A DNA stretch of 38,063 nucleotides from Nocardiopsis chromatogenes YIM 90109 (lineage in GTDB: Bacteria > Actinomycetota > Actinomycetes > Streptosporangiales > Streptosporangiaceae): contig NZ_ANBH01000034.1 in the NCBI RefSeq assembly GCF_000341185.1, forward strand, positions 15,429 to 53,491, written 5' to 3'. The position numbers and the translations under genes were made by a program. Under the pieces are notes generated by a model. It searched no databases and was not told where the DNA came from. It was given only the letters and a program-made list of their open reading frames with translations. Shown here piece by piece: positions 1 through 8,619 of the stretch (the stretch's first letter is position 1; the number at the start of each line of letters is the position of its first letter).

Positions 1-972
1 CTCGGCGCCGGACCGCTGCTGCTGTACGGGATCGGCCTGTCGCTGCTGACCGTCGGCCTGCTGCTGTCGGGGCGCTACCGCGCCCTGGAGGCGGTCAACA
101 AGGTGCTCGCCGTCGTGCTGGTGATCGGCACCGTGGTCGCCTTCGTGTTCGCCGGGGTGCGGGCCGAGTCCCTGATGTACATGGTGCTGCCGGTGATCCC
201 CGCCGGGTCGGCGCTGATGATCGCCGGTCTGATGGGGTGGATGCCCACCGACCTGACGGTCGGCGTGTGGGGCTCGCTGTGGATGAAGGACAAGCGCAAG
301 GGCATGGTCCGGATCCGCGAGGTGCTGGGCGAGGACGCGGTCGAGGACCTGCCCGAGCGCTACCGCGCCTACGCCGACGGCTGGTTCAGGGCGGCGCTGT
401 ACGACTTCCGCATCGGGCACATCGTCTCCTGGGTGATCGCCACGATGTACCTGCTGCTGGGCGCGGCGATCCTGTTCTCCGTCGAGGAGAAGCCCGAGGG
501 CGCCGCCACGGTGCTGGCGATCTCGGGGATCTTCACCGAGACGGTCGGCCCCTGGATGTTCCCCGTGTTCCTGCTGGGCGCGTTCGCCGCCCTGTTCTCC
601 ACCGTGTTCATCATCTACGACGGCTTTCCGCGCGCCCTGGCCGCGTCCGCGACGACCGTCTTCCCGCCGCGCGCCGACCGCCCCTGGTGGACCGAGCGCA
701 ACGCCGCCCTGGGCATGATCGCCCTGATGCTGGTGAGCATGGTCGTGGCGCTGACCGTGCTGCCCGACCCGGCCTGGCTGGTCCCGGCCGCGGGCTCGGT
801 CTCGTTCGCGATCAGCCCGGTGCTGTTCGCCATCAACCTGTACGTGGCGCTGAAGTTCATCCCGGAGCGGTACCGTCCCGGCCGCTTCGGGATCGTGTGG
901 AGCTGGATCAGCGTCGCGGTCCTGACCCTGCTGACCATCTGGGTGGTCCCGCAGACGCTCGGCCTGTTCTAG
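1..972 (+). CDS. Nramp-family divalent metal transporter, 3' part
   Basis: The frame is open from the first base of the window, so the gene starts upstream; 323 residues are visible, ending at a TAG. There are about eight hydrophobic helices. The segment GWMPTDLTVGVWGSLW has the Met-Pro of Nramp helix 6. Later segments such as FTETVGPWMFPVFLLG and FAINLYVALKFIPERY fit the second half of an Nramp carrier. Nramp proteins import Mn2+ or Fe2+ with protons across the cytoplasmic membrane; relatives with a WMP variant of helix 6 exist and their metal preference is less clear. A GTG at 103 could be mistaken for a start, but coding clearly continues upstream of it. A GC-rich hairpin follows the stop. 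Confidence 0.75.
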   Translation, partial: LGAGPLLLYGIGLSLLTVGLLLSGRYRALEAVNKVLAVVLVIGTVVAFVFAGVRAESLMYMVLPVIPAGSALMIAGLMGWMPTDLTVGVWGSLWMKDKRKGMVRIREVLGEDAVEDLPERYRAYADGWFRAALYDFRIGHIVSWVIATMYLLLGAAILFSVEEKPEGAATVLAISGIFTETVGPWMFPVFLLGAFAALFSTVFIIYDGFPRALAASATTVFPPRADRPWWTERNAALGMIALMLVSMVVALTVLPDPAWLVPAAGSVSFAISPVLFAINLYVALKFIPERYRPGRFGIVWSWISVAVLTLLTIWVVPQTLGLF

Positions 973-1003
973 GGCCCGACCCGGGGGACACGCCCCAAGG
1001 CAT

Positions 1004-1036
1004 CCCGGGGCGGGCCCCGCCCCGCCCCGCCCCGGG
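1004..1036 (+). terminator. GC-rich hairpin after the Nramp-like gene
   Basis: An 11-bp perfect inverted repeat (arms 1004-1014 and 1026-1036, 11-nt loop) lies 31 nt downstream of the transporter stop. There is no T tract, as is common for actinobacterial terminators. Confidence 0.5.
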
Positions 1037-1219
1037 CCCGGCCGCCGTCCGTGCACGCGGCCGACTCCGTCCCGACACCGAAACGGAGCGGAGAGTTTCT
1101 CGCCTTCGTGAGGAACCCGGCACCCCGGTCCCGCGTCAGACCGAGCAATGGACCGGAGACAACAGGCGCCCCTCCCACCCCCGCCTGTCATCCCCTTTCG
1201 CATGAGGAGTAGCCCTAAG

Positions 1220-2056
1220 ATGCACAAGAAGTTCAGCGCGGCCCTCGCCGGTACGGGCATCGTTCTCGCGACCAGCGGCTGTGGCCTGCTGTTCGGCGGC
1301 GGTGGCGGCGGGGGCGCCGCCGGAGGCCCCATGTCCGACCTGAACCCGGTGGACCTGATCGCCGAGGCGGTCAATAACACCGAGTCGGTCGACAGCTACA
1401 CCGCCACCATGGAGATGGGCGGCTCGATGTCCGGGGTCTCCCTCGACATGAACTCCGACATCGAGTACACGGCCACCCCCGAGCCGACCGTCAAGATGGA
1501 GTCCACCAGCAACGGGACCAGCTCCACCATCCTGATGCGCGGCAGCGAGATGGTCATGCAGTCGGACATGCCCGGCGCCGCGCCCGGGGGCCCCGAGTGG
1601 CTCCGCATGGACCTGAGTCAGATGGGCGAGCAGGGCGGCAACGCCGGGGCCCAGGACCCCCTCGCCGAGGTCGAGAAGCTGATGGCCGCCAACGACGTCC
1701 AGGAGGAGGGCTCGGCCGACGTCAACGGCGTCGAGACCACCCGCTACTCCGGCACCTACAGCACCGAGGAGGCGCTGCAGGAGCTCGACCCCGAGGCCCA
1801 GGAGGCGGCCCGCCAAGTCTACGACCAGTCCGGCGTGAGCGAGGTGTCCTTCGAGGTCTTCGTCGACGGCGACGGCCTGCCGCGGCGGGTCACCACCGAC
1901 GCCGGCGGCACCGTCACCAGCTCCATCGACTTCACCAGCTTCAACGAGCCGGTGGACGTCGAGTGGCCCAGCGAGGACCAGATCGGGGACTTCGACTCGA
2001 TGATGGACGACATGATGGGCGACCTGCCCGAGACCGGCGACGTCCCCTCCTACTAA
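1220..2056 (+). CDS. LppX/LolA-like secreted lipoprotein
   Basis: 278 residues. The N-terminus is a lipoprotein signal (MHKKF, hydrophobic stretch, then LATSGC with the lipidated Cys), followed by a Gly-rich spacer. The rest is rich in beta-strand pattern (DSYTATMEMGG, YTATPEPTVKMES, ILMRGSEMVMQ) typical of LppX/LprG/LolA-fold proteins, which bind lipids or lipoproteins on the outer face of the membrane. The ATG at 1220 is chosen because GAGGAG lies 10 nt upstream; an in-frame ATG at 1202 would precede that site. A second protein of similar design is encoded at 14856-15743. The ligand is unknown; the fold assignment is by residue pattern only. Confidence 0.65.
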   Translation: MHKKFSAALAGTGIVLATSGCGLLFGGGGGGGAAGGPMSDLNPVDLIAEAVNNTESVDSYTATMEMGGSMSGVSLDMNSDIEYTATPEPTVKMESTSNGTSSTILMRGSEMVMQSDMPGAAPGGPEWLRMDLSQMGEQGGNAGAQDPLAEVEKLMAANDVQEEGSADVNGVETTRYSGTYSTEEALQELDPEAQEAARQVYDQSGVSEVSFEVFVDGDGLPRRVTTDAGGTVTSSIDFTSFNEPVDVEWPSEDQIGDFDSMMDDMMGDLPETGDVPSY

Positions 2057-2247
2057 CCCCTCCGCACCCCGGCGCCCTCGGGCCGCCGGGCCGCGGCCTT
2101 CCGGGCGGTGCGCCACCGGCGCACCGCCCTTCGGCGTCTCCGGGGCGCTCCCGACGGCGCCCCACCCGTCGCGTCCTCCCCCGGGGGCGCAGGAATGACG
2201 CCGAATCCGGATGAATCGGTTGTCGGAGCCTGTGCGGGCGTGCTGGG

Positions 2248-3414
2248 GTGGAAGAGCGCAGGGCATGCGTACCGGAGGGGGTGAGGGCGACGGCGGAGGA
2301 GACGACGCGCCGGATCGGGCCCTACGGCATCGAGCGCTACCTCGGGCGGGACGGATTCGCCGGACGCCACCTCGGACGCGACCGCGACGGCGTCCCGGCG
2401 GTGGTGACGGTGCCGCGCGTCTCCGGCGGCGGAGGGCGGCGCGTGCGGCGGGAGCTGGCGCGCGACGTCGAGGCGGCGCGCATCGCGACGCGCTACGGAC
2501 CCGCGCGGGTGCTGGCCGCCGACCTCGACGCGGACATCCCGTGGGTCGCCACCGAGTACATCGAGGGGCCCACACTCCTGGAGGCGGTGCGAAGACACGG
2601 CCCCCTCGGCGGGGAGGAGCTGCACAAGCTCGCGCTGGGCACGTCGTCGGCGCTCAGCGTCCTGCACTGGTTCGGCCTGGTGCACGGGGACCTGACGCCG
2701 TCCAACGTCGTGTTGGCCCCCGACGCCGCCAGGGTGACCGGCGCCGGGTTCGCGCGGGCGTTCGCGGCGGTCCGGCCCGACCTGGCGGCGCGCGCGGCCA
2801 CCCCCGCCTACACGGCGCCCGAGCACCTGCCCGGGGCCGAGCCCCGCCCGCAGGAGGACGTGTACGCCTGGGCGGCGGTCATGGCCTTCGCCGCCACCGG
2901 CAGGGAACCGCACGGCCGCCCGGACATCCCCGCGGACCCGTCGGCCCGGCCGCCTGCGGGGGCGGTCATGGAGAAGCTGCGCGAAGTGGTGCCCCGCTGC
3001 ATGTCCGGCGACCCGGAGCGCCGCCTGACCTCGGAGCGGCTGATGGTGTCGGTCGTGGCCGCGTGCACCCGGGGGCGTGTCCGGCGTCCCGAAGCCCGCC
3101 TGTCCTCGGCCCCGCCGACGGTCCCCGGGCCGCGCACCGAGCCGCGCCGCCCCCTCACCCCGTTCCGGTTCGACGGCTGCCCGCACGGGTCGCCGTACGC
3201 GCTGGCCGGGGCCATGCACGTCGCCCCGAAGCGCGCGGCGGACCTCTTCGCCGACGTGCAGGAGCGCGGCCGACTGCTGTCGTGGCTCTCGCTGGAGGTG
3301 CGGGACACCTCGCTCGACCGGAGGGCCCTGGCGGCCCGCTTCCACCGTCCGGCCGACGCCGCGGCGATGTTCGTCGCGCACTTCCGACCGGACCTGGCGG
3401 CCGGGCTCTCCTGA
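2248..3414 (+). CDS. Serine/threonine protein kinase-like protein, probable pseudokinase
   Basis: 388 residues. The first 270 residues follow a protein-kinase fold: YGIERYLGRDGFAGRHLG matches the glycine loop, FGLVHGDLTPSNVVL the catalytic loop, TPAYTAPEHLPG the P+1/APE segment and DVYAWAAVMAF helix F. Key residues are missing: the beta-3 lysine position reads VVTVP, and the DFG position reads GAGFA without Asp. ATP-Mg binding is therefore doubtful, and a scaffold or regulatory role is more likely. The last ~70 residues form a separate helical domain I do not recognise. There is no transmembrane segment. The GTG at 2248 is tentative; a GTG at 2281 is close behind a GGAGGGG but with too short a spacing. 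Confidence 0.7.
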   Translation: MEERRACVPEGVRATAEETTRRIGPYGIERYLGRDGFAGRHLGRDRDGVPAVVTVPRVSGGGGRRVRRELARDVEAARIATRYGPARVLAADLDADIPWVATEYIEGPTLLEAVRRHGPLGGEELHKLALGTSSALSVLHWFGLVHGDLTPSNVVLAPDAARVTGAGFARAFAAVRPDLAARAATPAYTAPEHLPGAEPRPQEDVYAWAAVMAFAATGREPHGRPDIPADPSARPPAGAVMEKLREVVPRCMSGDPERRLTSERLMVSVVAACTRGRVRRPEARLSSAPPTVPGPRTEPRRPLTPFRFDGCPHGSPYALAGAMHVAPKRAADLFADVQERGRLLSWLSLEVRDTSLDRRALAARFHRPADAAAMFVAHFRPDLAAGLS

Positions 3415-3448
3415 CGCCGCGCAGGCCCGGCGGCGCTCCCCGGCGCGG

Positions 3449-4264
3449 CTACCAGTGCCCGGGGCGGTCCAGGATCCCGGGCAGGACGGTCGCCGCGTCG
3501 CCCTTGGCGGCGTTCACCTGGGGCTGGGTCAGGAACAGCGCACCGGACAGGTCGGCGCCGCGCAGGTCGGTGTCGCGCATGTCGGCGCCGAGGAGGTCGG
3601 CGGTGCGCAGGTCCGCGCCGCGCAGGTCGGCGGCGATCAGGTAGGCGCCGCGCAGGCAGGCGGCGCGCAGGTCCGCCTTGCGCAGGCGGGCGCCCATGAG
3701 GTCGGCGCCCGCGCGGTCCTTCCCGGGGCCGGGTGCGCCCGTGCGGACGAGTTCGCTCGTGCGCCGGAGCAGGCCCGCGGCCTCGCCGCGCACCGCGTCG
3801 GTGTCGACGGCCTTCAGCTCCTCAGGGGTGCCGAGGGACAGGCGCTCGGTCCTGTCGTGGGCGGCGCGCAGGTCCGCGTGCAGGGGTTCGGCCTCGGGGA
3901 GCTGCAATGCCTCGGTGAGGTACCACAGCAGCTCGTGCAGGCGCCGCATCACGCCGAACGAGGCGAACATGTCCTGGGCGGAGCCGGGGGCGCCGCGCCA
4001 GTCGGCCCCTGAGAACGTCCGCTGCGAGACCTTCTGCCCGGCGCCGAAGCATTCGAAGACCGTGCAGCCGGTGTACCCGCGCTCGCGCAGGTCGGCGTGG
4101 ACCCCGCAGCGGAAGTCGCCGGAGAGGTTGCGGCAGGGGCTCGCCTCCGGCTTGTCGTAGGGGAACCCGGCCGCCGCCGAGAAGGGCAGGGCCACGCAGC
4201 AGAGGCCGAAGCAGTTCGCGCAGTCCGAGGCCAGCTCGGAGCGGCGCGCGTCGCGAGTGTGCAC
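3449..4264 (-). CDS. Pentapeptide-repeat protein with Cys-rich N-terminal domain
   Basis: About 271 residues. The N-terminal half has many cysteines (DCANCFGLCC, SPCRNL, FRCGVH, GCTVFECFG), suggesting a metal- or cluster-binding YkgJ-like module. The C-terminal third is a pentapeptide repeat run (GADLMGARLRKADLRAACL, then ADLRGADLRTADLLGADM), which would form a right-handed quadrilateral beta-helix. This combination is common in actinobacteria without an assigned function; no nuclear-localised or DNA-mimic role is shown here. The start is uncertain: the GTG at 4264 has AGGAG 11 nt upstream, while ATGs at 4354 and 4324 would add an Arg/Pro-rich leader. It converges with the pseudokinase gene. 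Confidence 0.7.
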   Translation of the reverse strand: MHTRDARRSELASDCANCFGLCCVALPFSAAAGFPYDKPEASPCRNLSGDFRCGVHADLRERGYTGCTVFECFGAGQKVSQRTFSGADWRGAPGSAQDMFASFGVMRRLHELLWYLTEALQLPEAEPLHADLRAAHDRTERLSLGTPEELKAVDTDAVRGEAAGLLRRTSELVRTGAPGPGKDRAGADLMGARLRKADLRAACLRGAYLIAADLRGADLRTADLLGADMRDTDLRGADLSGALFLTQPQVNAAKGDAATVLPGILDRPGHW

Positions 4265-4395
4265 CGGAAGGCGATCTCCTGAAAACGGTGGGCGCGGCCG
4301 GACGCCGCGCCGTGACCGGCCCATTCTGCCAGCCGCCGGGGCCGCCCGTCCCATCGGCGACGGGGGCTGCGCGGGGGAGCGGGGGCCGGGGGCCG

Positions 4396-4605
4396 TCAGT
4401 GGCGCTCGAACCGCACCAGTTCGCCGTTGCGCAGGAGCGCGACGAGCTGCGCACCGGCGAGCCGGTCGCGGGGCAGGCCGGTGTCGGCGCTGATCCGGGA
4501 GACGGGCACGCGCTCGGTCTCACCGGGCCCCATGTAGGGGGTCGACAGGTGCGCCTCTTCCCCGAAGAGGAGAAGGATGCGCACGGGCATGCGTTCGGTG
4601 TCCAC
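4396..4605 (-). CDS. Small conserved-looking protein, unknown
   Basis: 69 residues beginning MDTERMPVRILLLFGEE. The GTG start at 4605 is supported by a strong GGAGG seven nt upstream. The C-terminal half (SADTGLPRDRLAGAQLVALL, then a short basic tail) looks like a small helical, winged-helix-like segment. I do not recognise the family. It lies 131 bp upstream of the pentapeptide-repeat gene on the same strand and could be co-transcribed with it. Confidence 0.6.
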   Translation of the reverse strand: MDTERMPVRILLLFGEEAHLSTPYMGPGETERVPVSRISADTGLPRDRLAGAQLVALLRNGELVRFERH

Positions 4606-4775
4606 CGGGCTCCCTCCGGATGAATCAGGACCTCGCACAGGCGCCGCAGACGGCCCACGGGGTCACTGTAATCCCCGGACCTGGGGGACGGAGCGCGGAT
4701 CGTGGGATCCGGCGGCCGAGGGCGGACACGAAGGGGCGGAGGGGACGGGTGGCGGAGGGCCCGTGGGGACACGGA

Positions 4776-4809
4776 AAGGCCCGGGCGGGTGTGCACCCGC
4801 CCGGGCCTT
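4776..4809. terminator. 16-bp perfect inverted repeat
   Basis: The arms 4776-4791 and 4794-4809 are perfectly complementary with a 2-nt centre. The repeat sits in the otherwise gene-poor stretch 4606-5474, upstream of the small gene at 4396-4605 and downstream of the minus-strand gene ending at 5475. It is probably a factor-independent terminator acting in both directions. Apart from this hairpin and a possible small ORF at 5201-5386, I see nothing in this ~870-bp stretch. Confidence 0.5.
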
Positions 4810-5200
4810 CCGAGTGTGCAGGCCTGGTACGGCGGTCGCCTCACGGCGCGGGGCACAACGCGGCTCCGAAGACCGCCGGGGCACCCTGGGGCGCCCGACG
4901 CGGTATTCCGCGAAGGCTTGTGAATGGAGCCCGGGGGACACTTGCTACCGCACCGGCCTGCGCGGGGTACAACGGGCGCACCCCGGGAGTTGTTCCAGGG
5001 ACATCCGGCTCTTCCGGGAGATCCGGGTCACACCTGTCGCCGACGGGGGACATCTCGTCTCGTCGGCGGCAGGAACCCCTTCCGGTGGGAGGGCGTCGAA
5101 CAGGGCGCCCGCACACTCGGGAGGGGCCGTGGACTCATTCGCATTCCTCACCGGGTCGCCGCCACCGACGACGGCTTCGCGTGCGGTCCCAACGGAGGGC

Positions 5201-5386
5201 ATGCGCCCATGGCCGGTCAGGCACCGGGGCGGGGAACGCCGCCCGTTCCGTTTCACCGGTGGCCACGTGATCTGCTGGGAGGACACGGCGGTGGGGCCCA
5301 AGCCCGACCTTGTTCCTGCGGACTTCCTCGCCGACCTCCTCGGGCGGCGCCCGTCCGACACCTGGGAGCGGGCCCGGCGAGCGTGA
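5201..5386 (+). CDS. Possible small protein or gene remnant
   Basis: 61 codons from an ATG at 5201. Nearly all third positions are G or C and the composition looks protein-like (GGHVICWEDTAVGPKP, VPADFLADLLGRRPSDTW). The GGAGGG upstream is only 1-2 nt from the ATG, which is poor spacing, and the frame stays open for 600 nt upstream, so this may be the tail of a decayed gene. No family is recognised. The neighbours on both sides are on the other strand. Confidence 0.3.
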   Translation: MRPWPVRHRGGERRPFRFTGGHVICWEDTAVGPKPDLVPADFLADLLGRRPSDTWERARRA

Positions 5387-5474
5387 GGGCGGGGCGCCGG
5401 AACCACCGTCCCGCGCCCCCGCCCTGCCCCCGTCGGGCTCCGATGAGCCCCGCTCGGTTCCGTGCGGTCCCGCC

Positions 5475-6809
5475 TCAGTCCCGCACGGACGCTTCGACGA
5501 TCAGGGTGGTCTGCTCGGTGATGGAGTCCCGCATCTCCTCGAAGGACGGGTCGGTGACCGCGTCGCTGCCCTCGCCGAAGTGCAGGACCGGTGTGTGGAT
5601 GTGCCCGGCCGGGATGTCGCGGCCGGTGGCGTCGCGCAACAGGGTGTTGCGGTAGGCGATCTCGTTGGACAGGTAGCTGCCCCCGCCGCCCGCGCGCGCC
5701 CGCGAGCCCTCGGTCGGGCCGCCGGGGCGCACCACCGGCTCCGTCCCGCCGGCCGGGATCTCGGTGACCTGCGTGTTGTCGACGACCGGGAAGGGCGAAC
5801 CCGAGGTGGCCTCGACGATCGCGGGCCGGTCCAGGGTCGAGTCCGACCACTGGGGCTGCGGGGAGACGGTCGGCACGCCCTCGGGGATGGGGACCATCCC
5901 CGCCTCGCCCACGCGCTCGTTGTCGTCCGAACCGCCGCGCCAGGCGCCGTTGTGCGCCTCCAGGTCGAAGCGGCCCTCGCGGCCCTGGCTGACGGTGAAG
6001 ACCGCGTCGGCCGGGCGGTCGCCGGTGTAGTGGGGGACCAGCGCCGACTCCACCATGCCGTCGGTGAAGTCGCGCCAGCGCACCGGGAACACGGCTGTCT
6101 GCACGAGGGTGGGCCCGGCCTCGGTCTCGATCACCGTGCCGTCCAGGGCCAGCGCGGCCGCGCCCGAGGGGTTGGAGCGGCGCATGTCGCCGTCGAGCCG
6201 GAAGGGGTCGAAGCCGGTGACGACGACGCGCTTCATGTTCGGGTTCCCCGAGAAGGCCATGTCGTCCTGCCCGCGCGAGGCGCGCTCCAGGACCTCGATG
6301 AGCCGGGCGCGGTCGGCGTCGGCCAGTTCGTAGGAGGGCTCCCAGCGGCGCAGGGCCGAGGTCATGCCCAGGCGGGCCCAGTAGAGCGGGCGGTCGTCGC
6401 CGGCGCTGAGGCCGTCCTCGGAGGTGTCCCGGGAGGCGCCCCGGTAGGGGCCGGTGCCCTGGACGCGCGCGACGGCGGCGCTCCAGAGGCGGTCGCCGTG
6501 CCGCCGGACGGCGTTCTCGGCGGCCTTGAGGTTCGGTGCCGAGCACAGGGCGCGGGTGAAGTCCGCGGCCGTGCCGTCGAAGCCGGAGCGGCGCAGGATC
6601 TCCTGCGGGACGTCGTCGGAGAGCCGCTGCTCCTCGACCGTGGCGCCGTCGGCGGCGAGGCAGTCGGCGGGGGGCTGCGCGTCGGCCTGTGCGGCGGCGG
6701 GCGCGGCGATGAGCGGGGCGGTGAGCAGGGCGGCGGCCGCGGTCCGCAGCGCGGCCGGGCCGGGGAAGGCGGTGGACGGGGAGGGGGTACGCACGGGGGA
6801 TCGCTCCAT
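5475..6809 (-). CDS. Secreted pyroglutamyl-peptidase-like protein (C15) with Ser for catalytic Cys
   Basis: 444 residues. It starts with a Sec-type signal peptide (basic start, Ala/Leu-rich core, APAAAQA cleavage region). The middle contains VVVTGFDPF, the peptidase C15 signature near its N-terminus, and a FDLEAHN segment matching the catalytic Glu region. The family nucleophile sits in a YLCN motif; here it reads YLSNE, so Ser381 replaces Cys. The catalytic His is present (His405 in GHIHTP) and lies 24 residues after Ser381, the same spacing as in archaeal pyroglutamyl peptidases. Canonical enzymes are cytosolic and about 215 residues, so this is a secreted, enlarged variant; activity is uncertain. 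The ATG at 6809 gives the best signal peptide; an ATG at 6836 is also in frame. Confidence 0.65.
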   Translation of the reverse strand: MERSPVRTPSPSTAFPGPAALRTAAAALLTAPLIAAPAAAQADAQPPADCLAADGATVEEQRLSDDVPQEILRRSGFDGTAADFTRALCSAPNLKAAENAVRRHGDRLWSAAVARVQGTGPYRGASRDTSEDGLSAGDDRPLYWARLGMTSALRRWEPSYELADADRARLIEVLERASRGQDDMAFSGNPNMKRVVVTGFDPFRLDGDMRRSNPSGAAALALDGTVIETEAGPTLVQTAVFPVRWRDFTDGMVESALVPHYTGDRPADAVFTVSQGREGRFDLEAHNGAWRGGSDDNERVGEAGMVPIPEGVPTVSPQPQWSDSTLDRPAIVEATSGSPFPVVDNTQVTEIPAGGTEPVVRPGGPTEGSRARAGGGGSYLSNEIAYRNTLLRDATGRDIPAGHIHTPVLHFGEGSDAVTDPSFEEMRDSITEQTTLIVEASVRD

Positions 6810-6818
6810 ACAAGTGAT

Positions 6819-6829
6819 TTGTTCAACAA
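6819..6829. promoter_or_regulatory. AT-rich palindrome upstream of the C15-like gene
   Basis: TTGTT-C-AACAA is a perfect palindrome, 10 bp upstream of the chosen start, in a short AT-rich patch within very GC-rich DNA. It resembles operators of small dimeric repressors and lies where it could block transcription or overlap the promoter. This is inference from position and symmetry only. Confidence 0.35.
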
Positions 6830-6976
6830 TCCTCATGGAATCTAACACCCTGGTGCGGGGTCCGACCAGATGTCCGGAACGGGAATCTCCGGGCCGCGGC
6901 GGCACCTGGTGCGCCCGGTGCCCGGGATGCGATCATGCGCCCGCGGGACCCGTGTGACCGAGCGGAGGGCAGACCC

Positions 6977-7834
6977 ATGGGCCGACCGGAAGCCGCCTAC
7001 CGGGCATCGGCGGGAGGCGCCCTCGACGTCGACCGCGCCTTCTACGACCGGGTCGCGGCCGCCGGGCGGGAGGAGGTCGGCGCCTTCGATATCCCCATCC
7101 GCTCCGGCCGGGCCTGGGAGGTGCCGCGCGGACACCTGTGCCGCCTCGTCACCGTGGAGGGGCCGCAGGTCGGGGACTTGAACCTGTGGAACCGGCACGA
7201 CCCCCGGGAGCGGCTGTGGGCCTCCCGCACCCGCCAGCTCCAGCGCGCGCACGTGAGCACCTACGACCGCCTGTGGTCGACGCTGCCGTTCCTGCGCCCG
7301 ATGGTCACCGTCACCTCGGACACGCTGGCCGGCTACGGCACGGACGCCGAAGGGGGCAGGGTGCACGACCTCCTCGGGACCCGGTGCGACCCCTACGTGA
7401 ACCGGATGCTGACCGGCGAGGACTTCGACCACCACTGCCACTCCAACCTCGTCCGCGCGGTGCAGCCCTACGGGCTGACCGAGTTCGACGTGCACGACGT
7501 GCTGAACGTCTTCCAGTGCACGGGGCTCAACGACGAGGACCGGTACTTCATGAAGGCCAGCCCGGCGCGGCCGGGGGACCACTTCGAGTTCTTCGCCGAG
7601 ATCGACCTGCTGTGCGCGCTGTCCACCTGCCCGGGCGGCGACCTGTCCGTGCCCCTGTGGGGGCCGGACGCGCGCGACCCGGTGGACGTGTGCCGCCCCA
7701 TCCGGGTCGAGGTGTACCGCCCGGACGAGGCCGCCCTGCAGGGATGGAGCCCGCCGCCCCGGGCGCAGTACGCCGGAGCCCACGGCCTGAGGCCGCAGAC
7801 CTGGGCGGAGACGGCGGAGCGGGCCGAGGCCTAG
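6977..7834 (+). CDS. DUF1989 (urea carboxylase-associated) family protein
   Basis: 285 residues starting MGRPEAAYRASAGG; the ATG at 6977 has GGAGGG seven nt upstream. Family-like features are the VPRGHLCRLV segment, VGDLNLWN, DFDHHCHSNL and a later LLCALSTCPGGDLS. These supply the Cys/His residues expected for the metal site of DUF1989 proteins. Characterised relatives act in carboxyguanidine/urea catabolism next to urea carboxylase, but no such genes are present here, so the substrate is unknown. Its stop codon overlaps that of the convergent DoxX gene by four bases. Confidence 0.7.
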   Translation: MGRPEAAYRASAGGALDVDRAFYDRVAAAGREEVGAFDIPIRSGRAWEVPRGHLCRLVTVEGPQVGDLNLWNRHDPRERLWASRTRQLQRAHVSTYDRLWSTLPFLRPMVTVTSDTLAGYGTDAEGGRVHDLLGTRCDPYVNRMLTGEDFDHHCHSNLVRAVQPYGLTEFDVHDVLNVFQCTGLNDEDRYFMKASPARPGDHFEFFAEIDLLCALSTCPGGDLSVPLWGPDARDPVDVCRPIRVEVYRPDEAALQGWSPPPRAQYAGAHGLRPQTWAETAERAEA

Positions 7835-8373
7835 CGTTCCCCGTCCTCGGACCCCTTGCCGTCCTCCGCCGCCAGCGTCCTGCGCTTGCGGGCGACGACG
7901 AGGGCGACGGCGGGAGGCACGGCGGCGATGGCGGCGGCGCGCATCCACGGCCGGTCGAGGACGTGCCCGGTGGCGTGGTCGACGGACACGCGCCCCGGGC
8001 CGCCCGCGATGAGCGAGACGGCGGCCAGCCCCAGCAGGCCGGGGTACTCCAAGCCGCCCTCGGTGTTGAAGAAGCCGTTGGGGGCGTGCATCTCGGCGGC
8101 GACGCCCATGGTCCCGGCGACCGCGGCGCCCCCGGCGGGCGTGGCGAGCCCGAGGACCAGAGCGGCGCCGCCGACGGTCTCGGAGAGCCCGGCCACCAGC
8201 GCGGTGGCACCGCCGGGCCGGTAGCCCATGGCGTGGAAGCCCTCGGCGGTGCCCTTGAGCCCACCGCCGCCGAACCACCCGAACAGCTTCTGGGCCCCGT
8301 GCGCGAACAAGGTGGCCCCGAGCCCGGCCCGGAGCGCGCAGACGGCGACGTCGCCCATATCGACACGTCCCAC
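7831..8373 (-). CDS. DoxX-family membrane protein
   Basis: About 180 residues with four hydrophobic helices. LRAGLGATLFAHGAQKLFGW is the typical DoxX start, and MHAPNGFFNTEGGLEYP is the conserved central loop. DoxX proteins are integral membrane proteins linked to redox or thiol stress handling. The GTG at 8373 has a G-rich ribosome site seven nt upstream; an ATG at 8397 is an alternative. The extended C-terminal tail is basic then acidic. It is the last clearly ordinary chromosomal gene before the toxin island. Confidence 0.7.
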   Translation of the reverse strand: MGRVDMGDVAVCALRAGLGATLFAHGAQKLFGWFGGGGLKGTAEGFHAMGYRPGGATALVAGLSETVGGAALVLGLATPAGGAAVAGTMGVAAEMHAPNGFFNTEGGLEYPGLLGLAAVSLIAGGPGRVSVDHATGHVLDRPWMRAAAIAAVPPAVALVVARKRRTLAAEDGKGSEDGER

Positions 8374-8619
8374 CGTGGATCCCCCCGATCTCACCATCCC
8401 GCCCCGTCCCCCACGGCGCGGTTCCCCCACAGTCCTGTACCCGACCGGGCACCGCCCGAAAATCACCGAAGTCGGAGGGGGAGGCCCACACCGGACCGAA
8501 GCGGATGCCCCTCGGTAGGCGGCCCCGCTCGCACGCCTACGGCCGCGGCCGCTCCACGGGCGGTATCCCCGCCCGATTCCTCGTCACGGGGCCACACCCG
8601 GGTCTCGTCCACGGCCGGT

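Noticed and set aside
4577..5386. A 269-codon plus-strand gene through the 4606-5474 gap
   Set aside because: Most of the frame has poor codon bias and crosses the 16-bp inverted repeat. Only the last ~60 codons look coding, so only these are listed, at low confidence.
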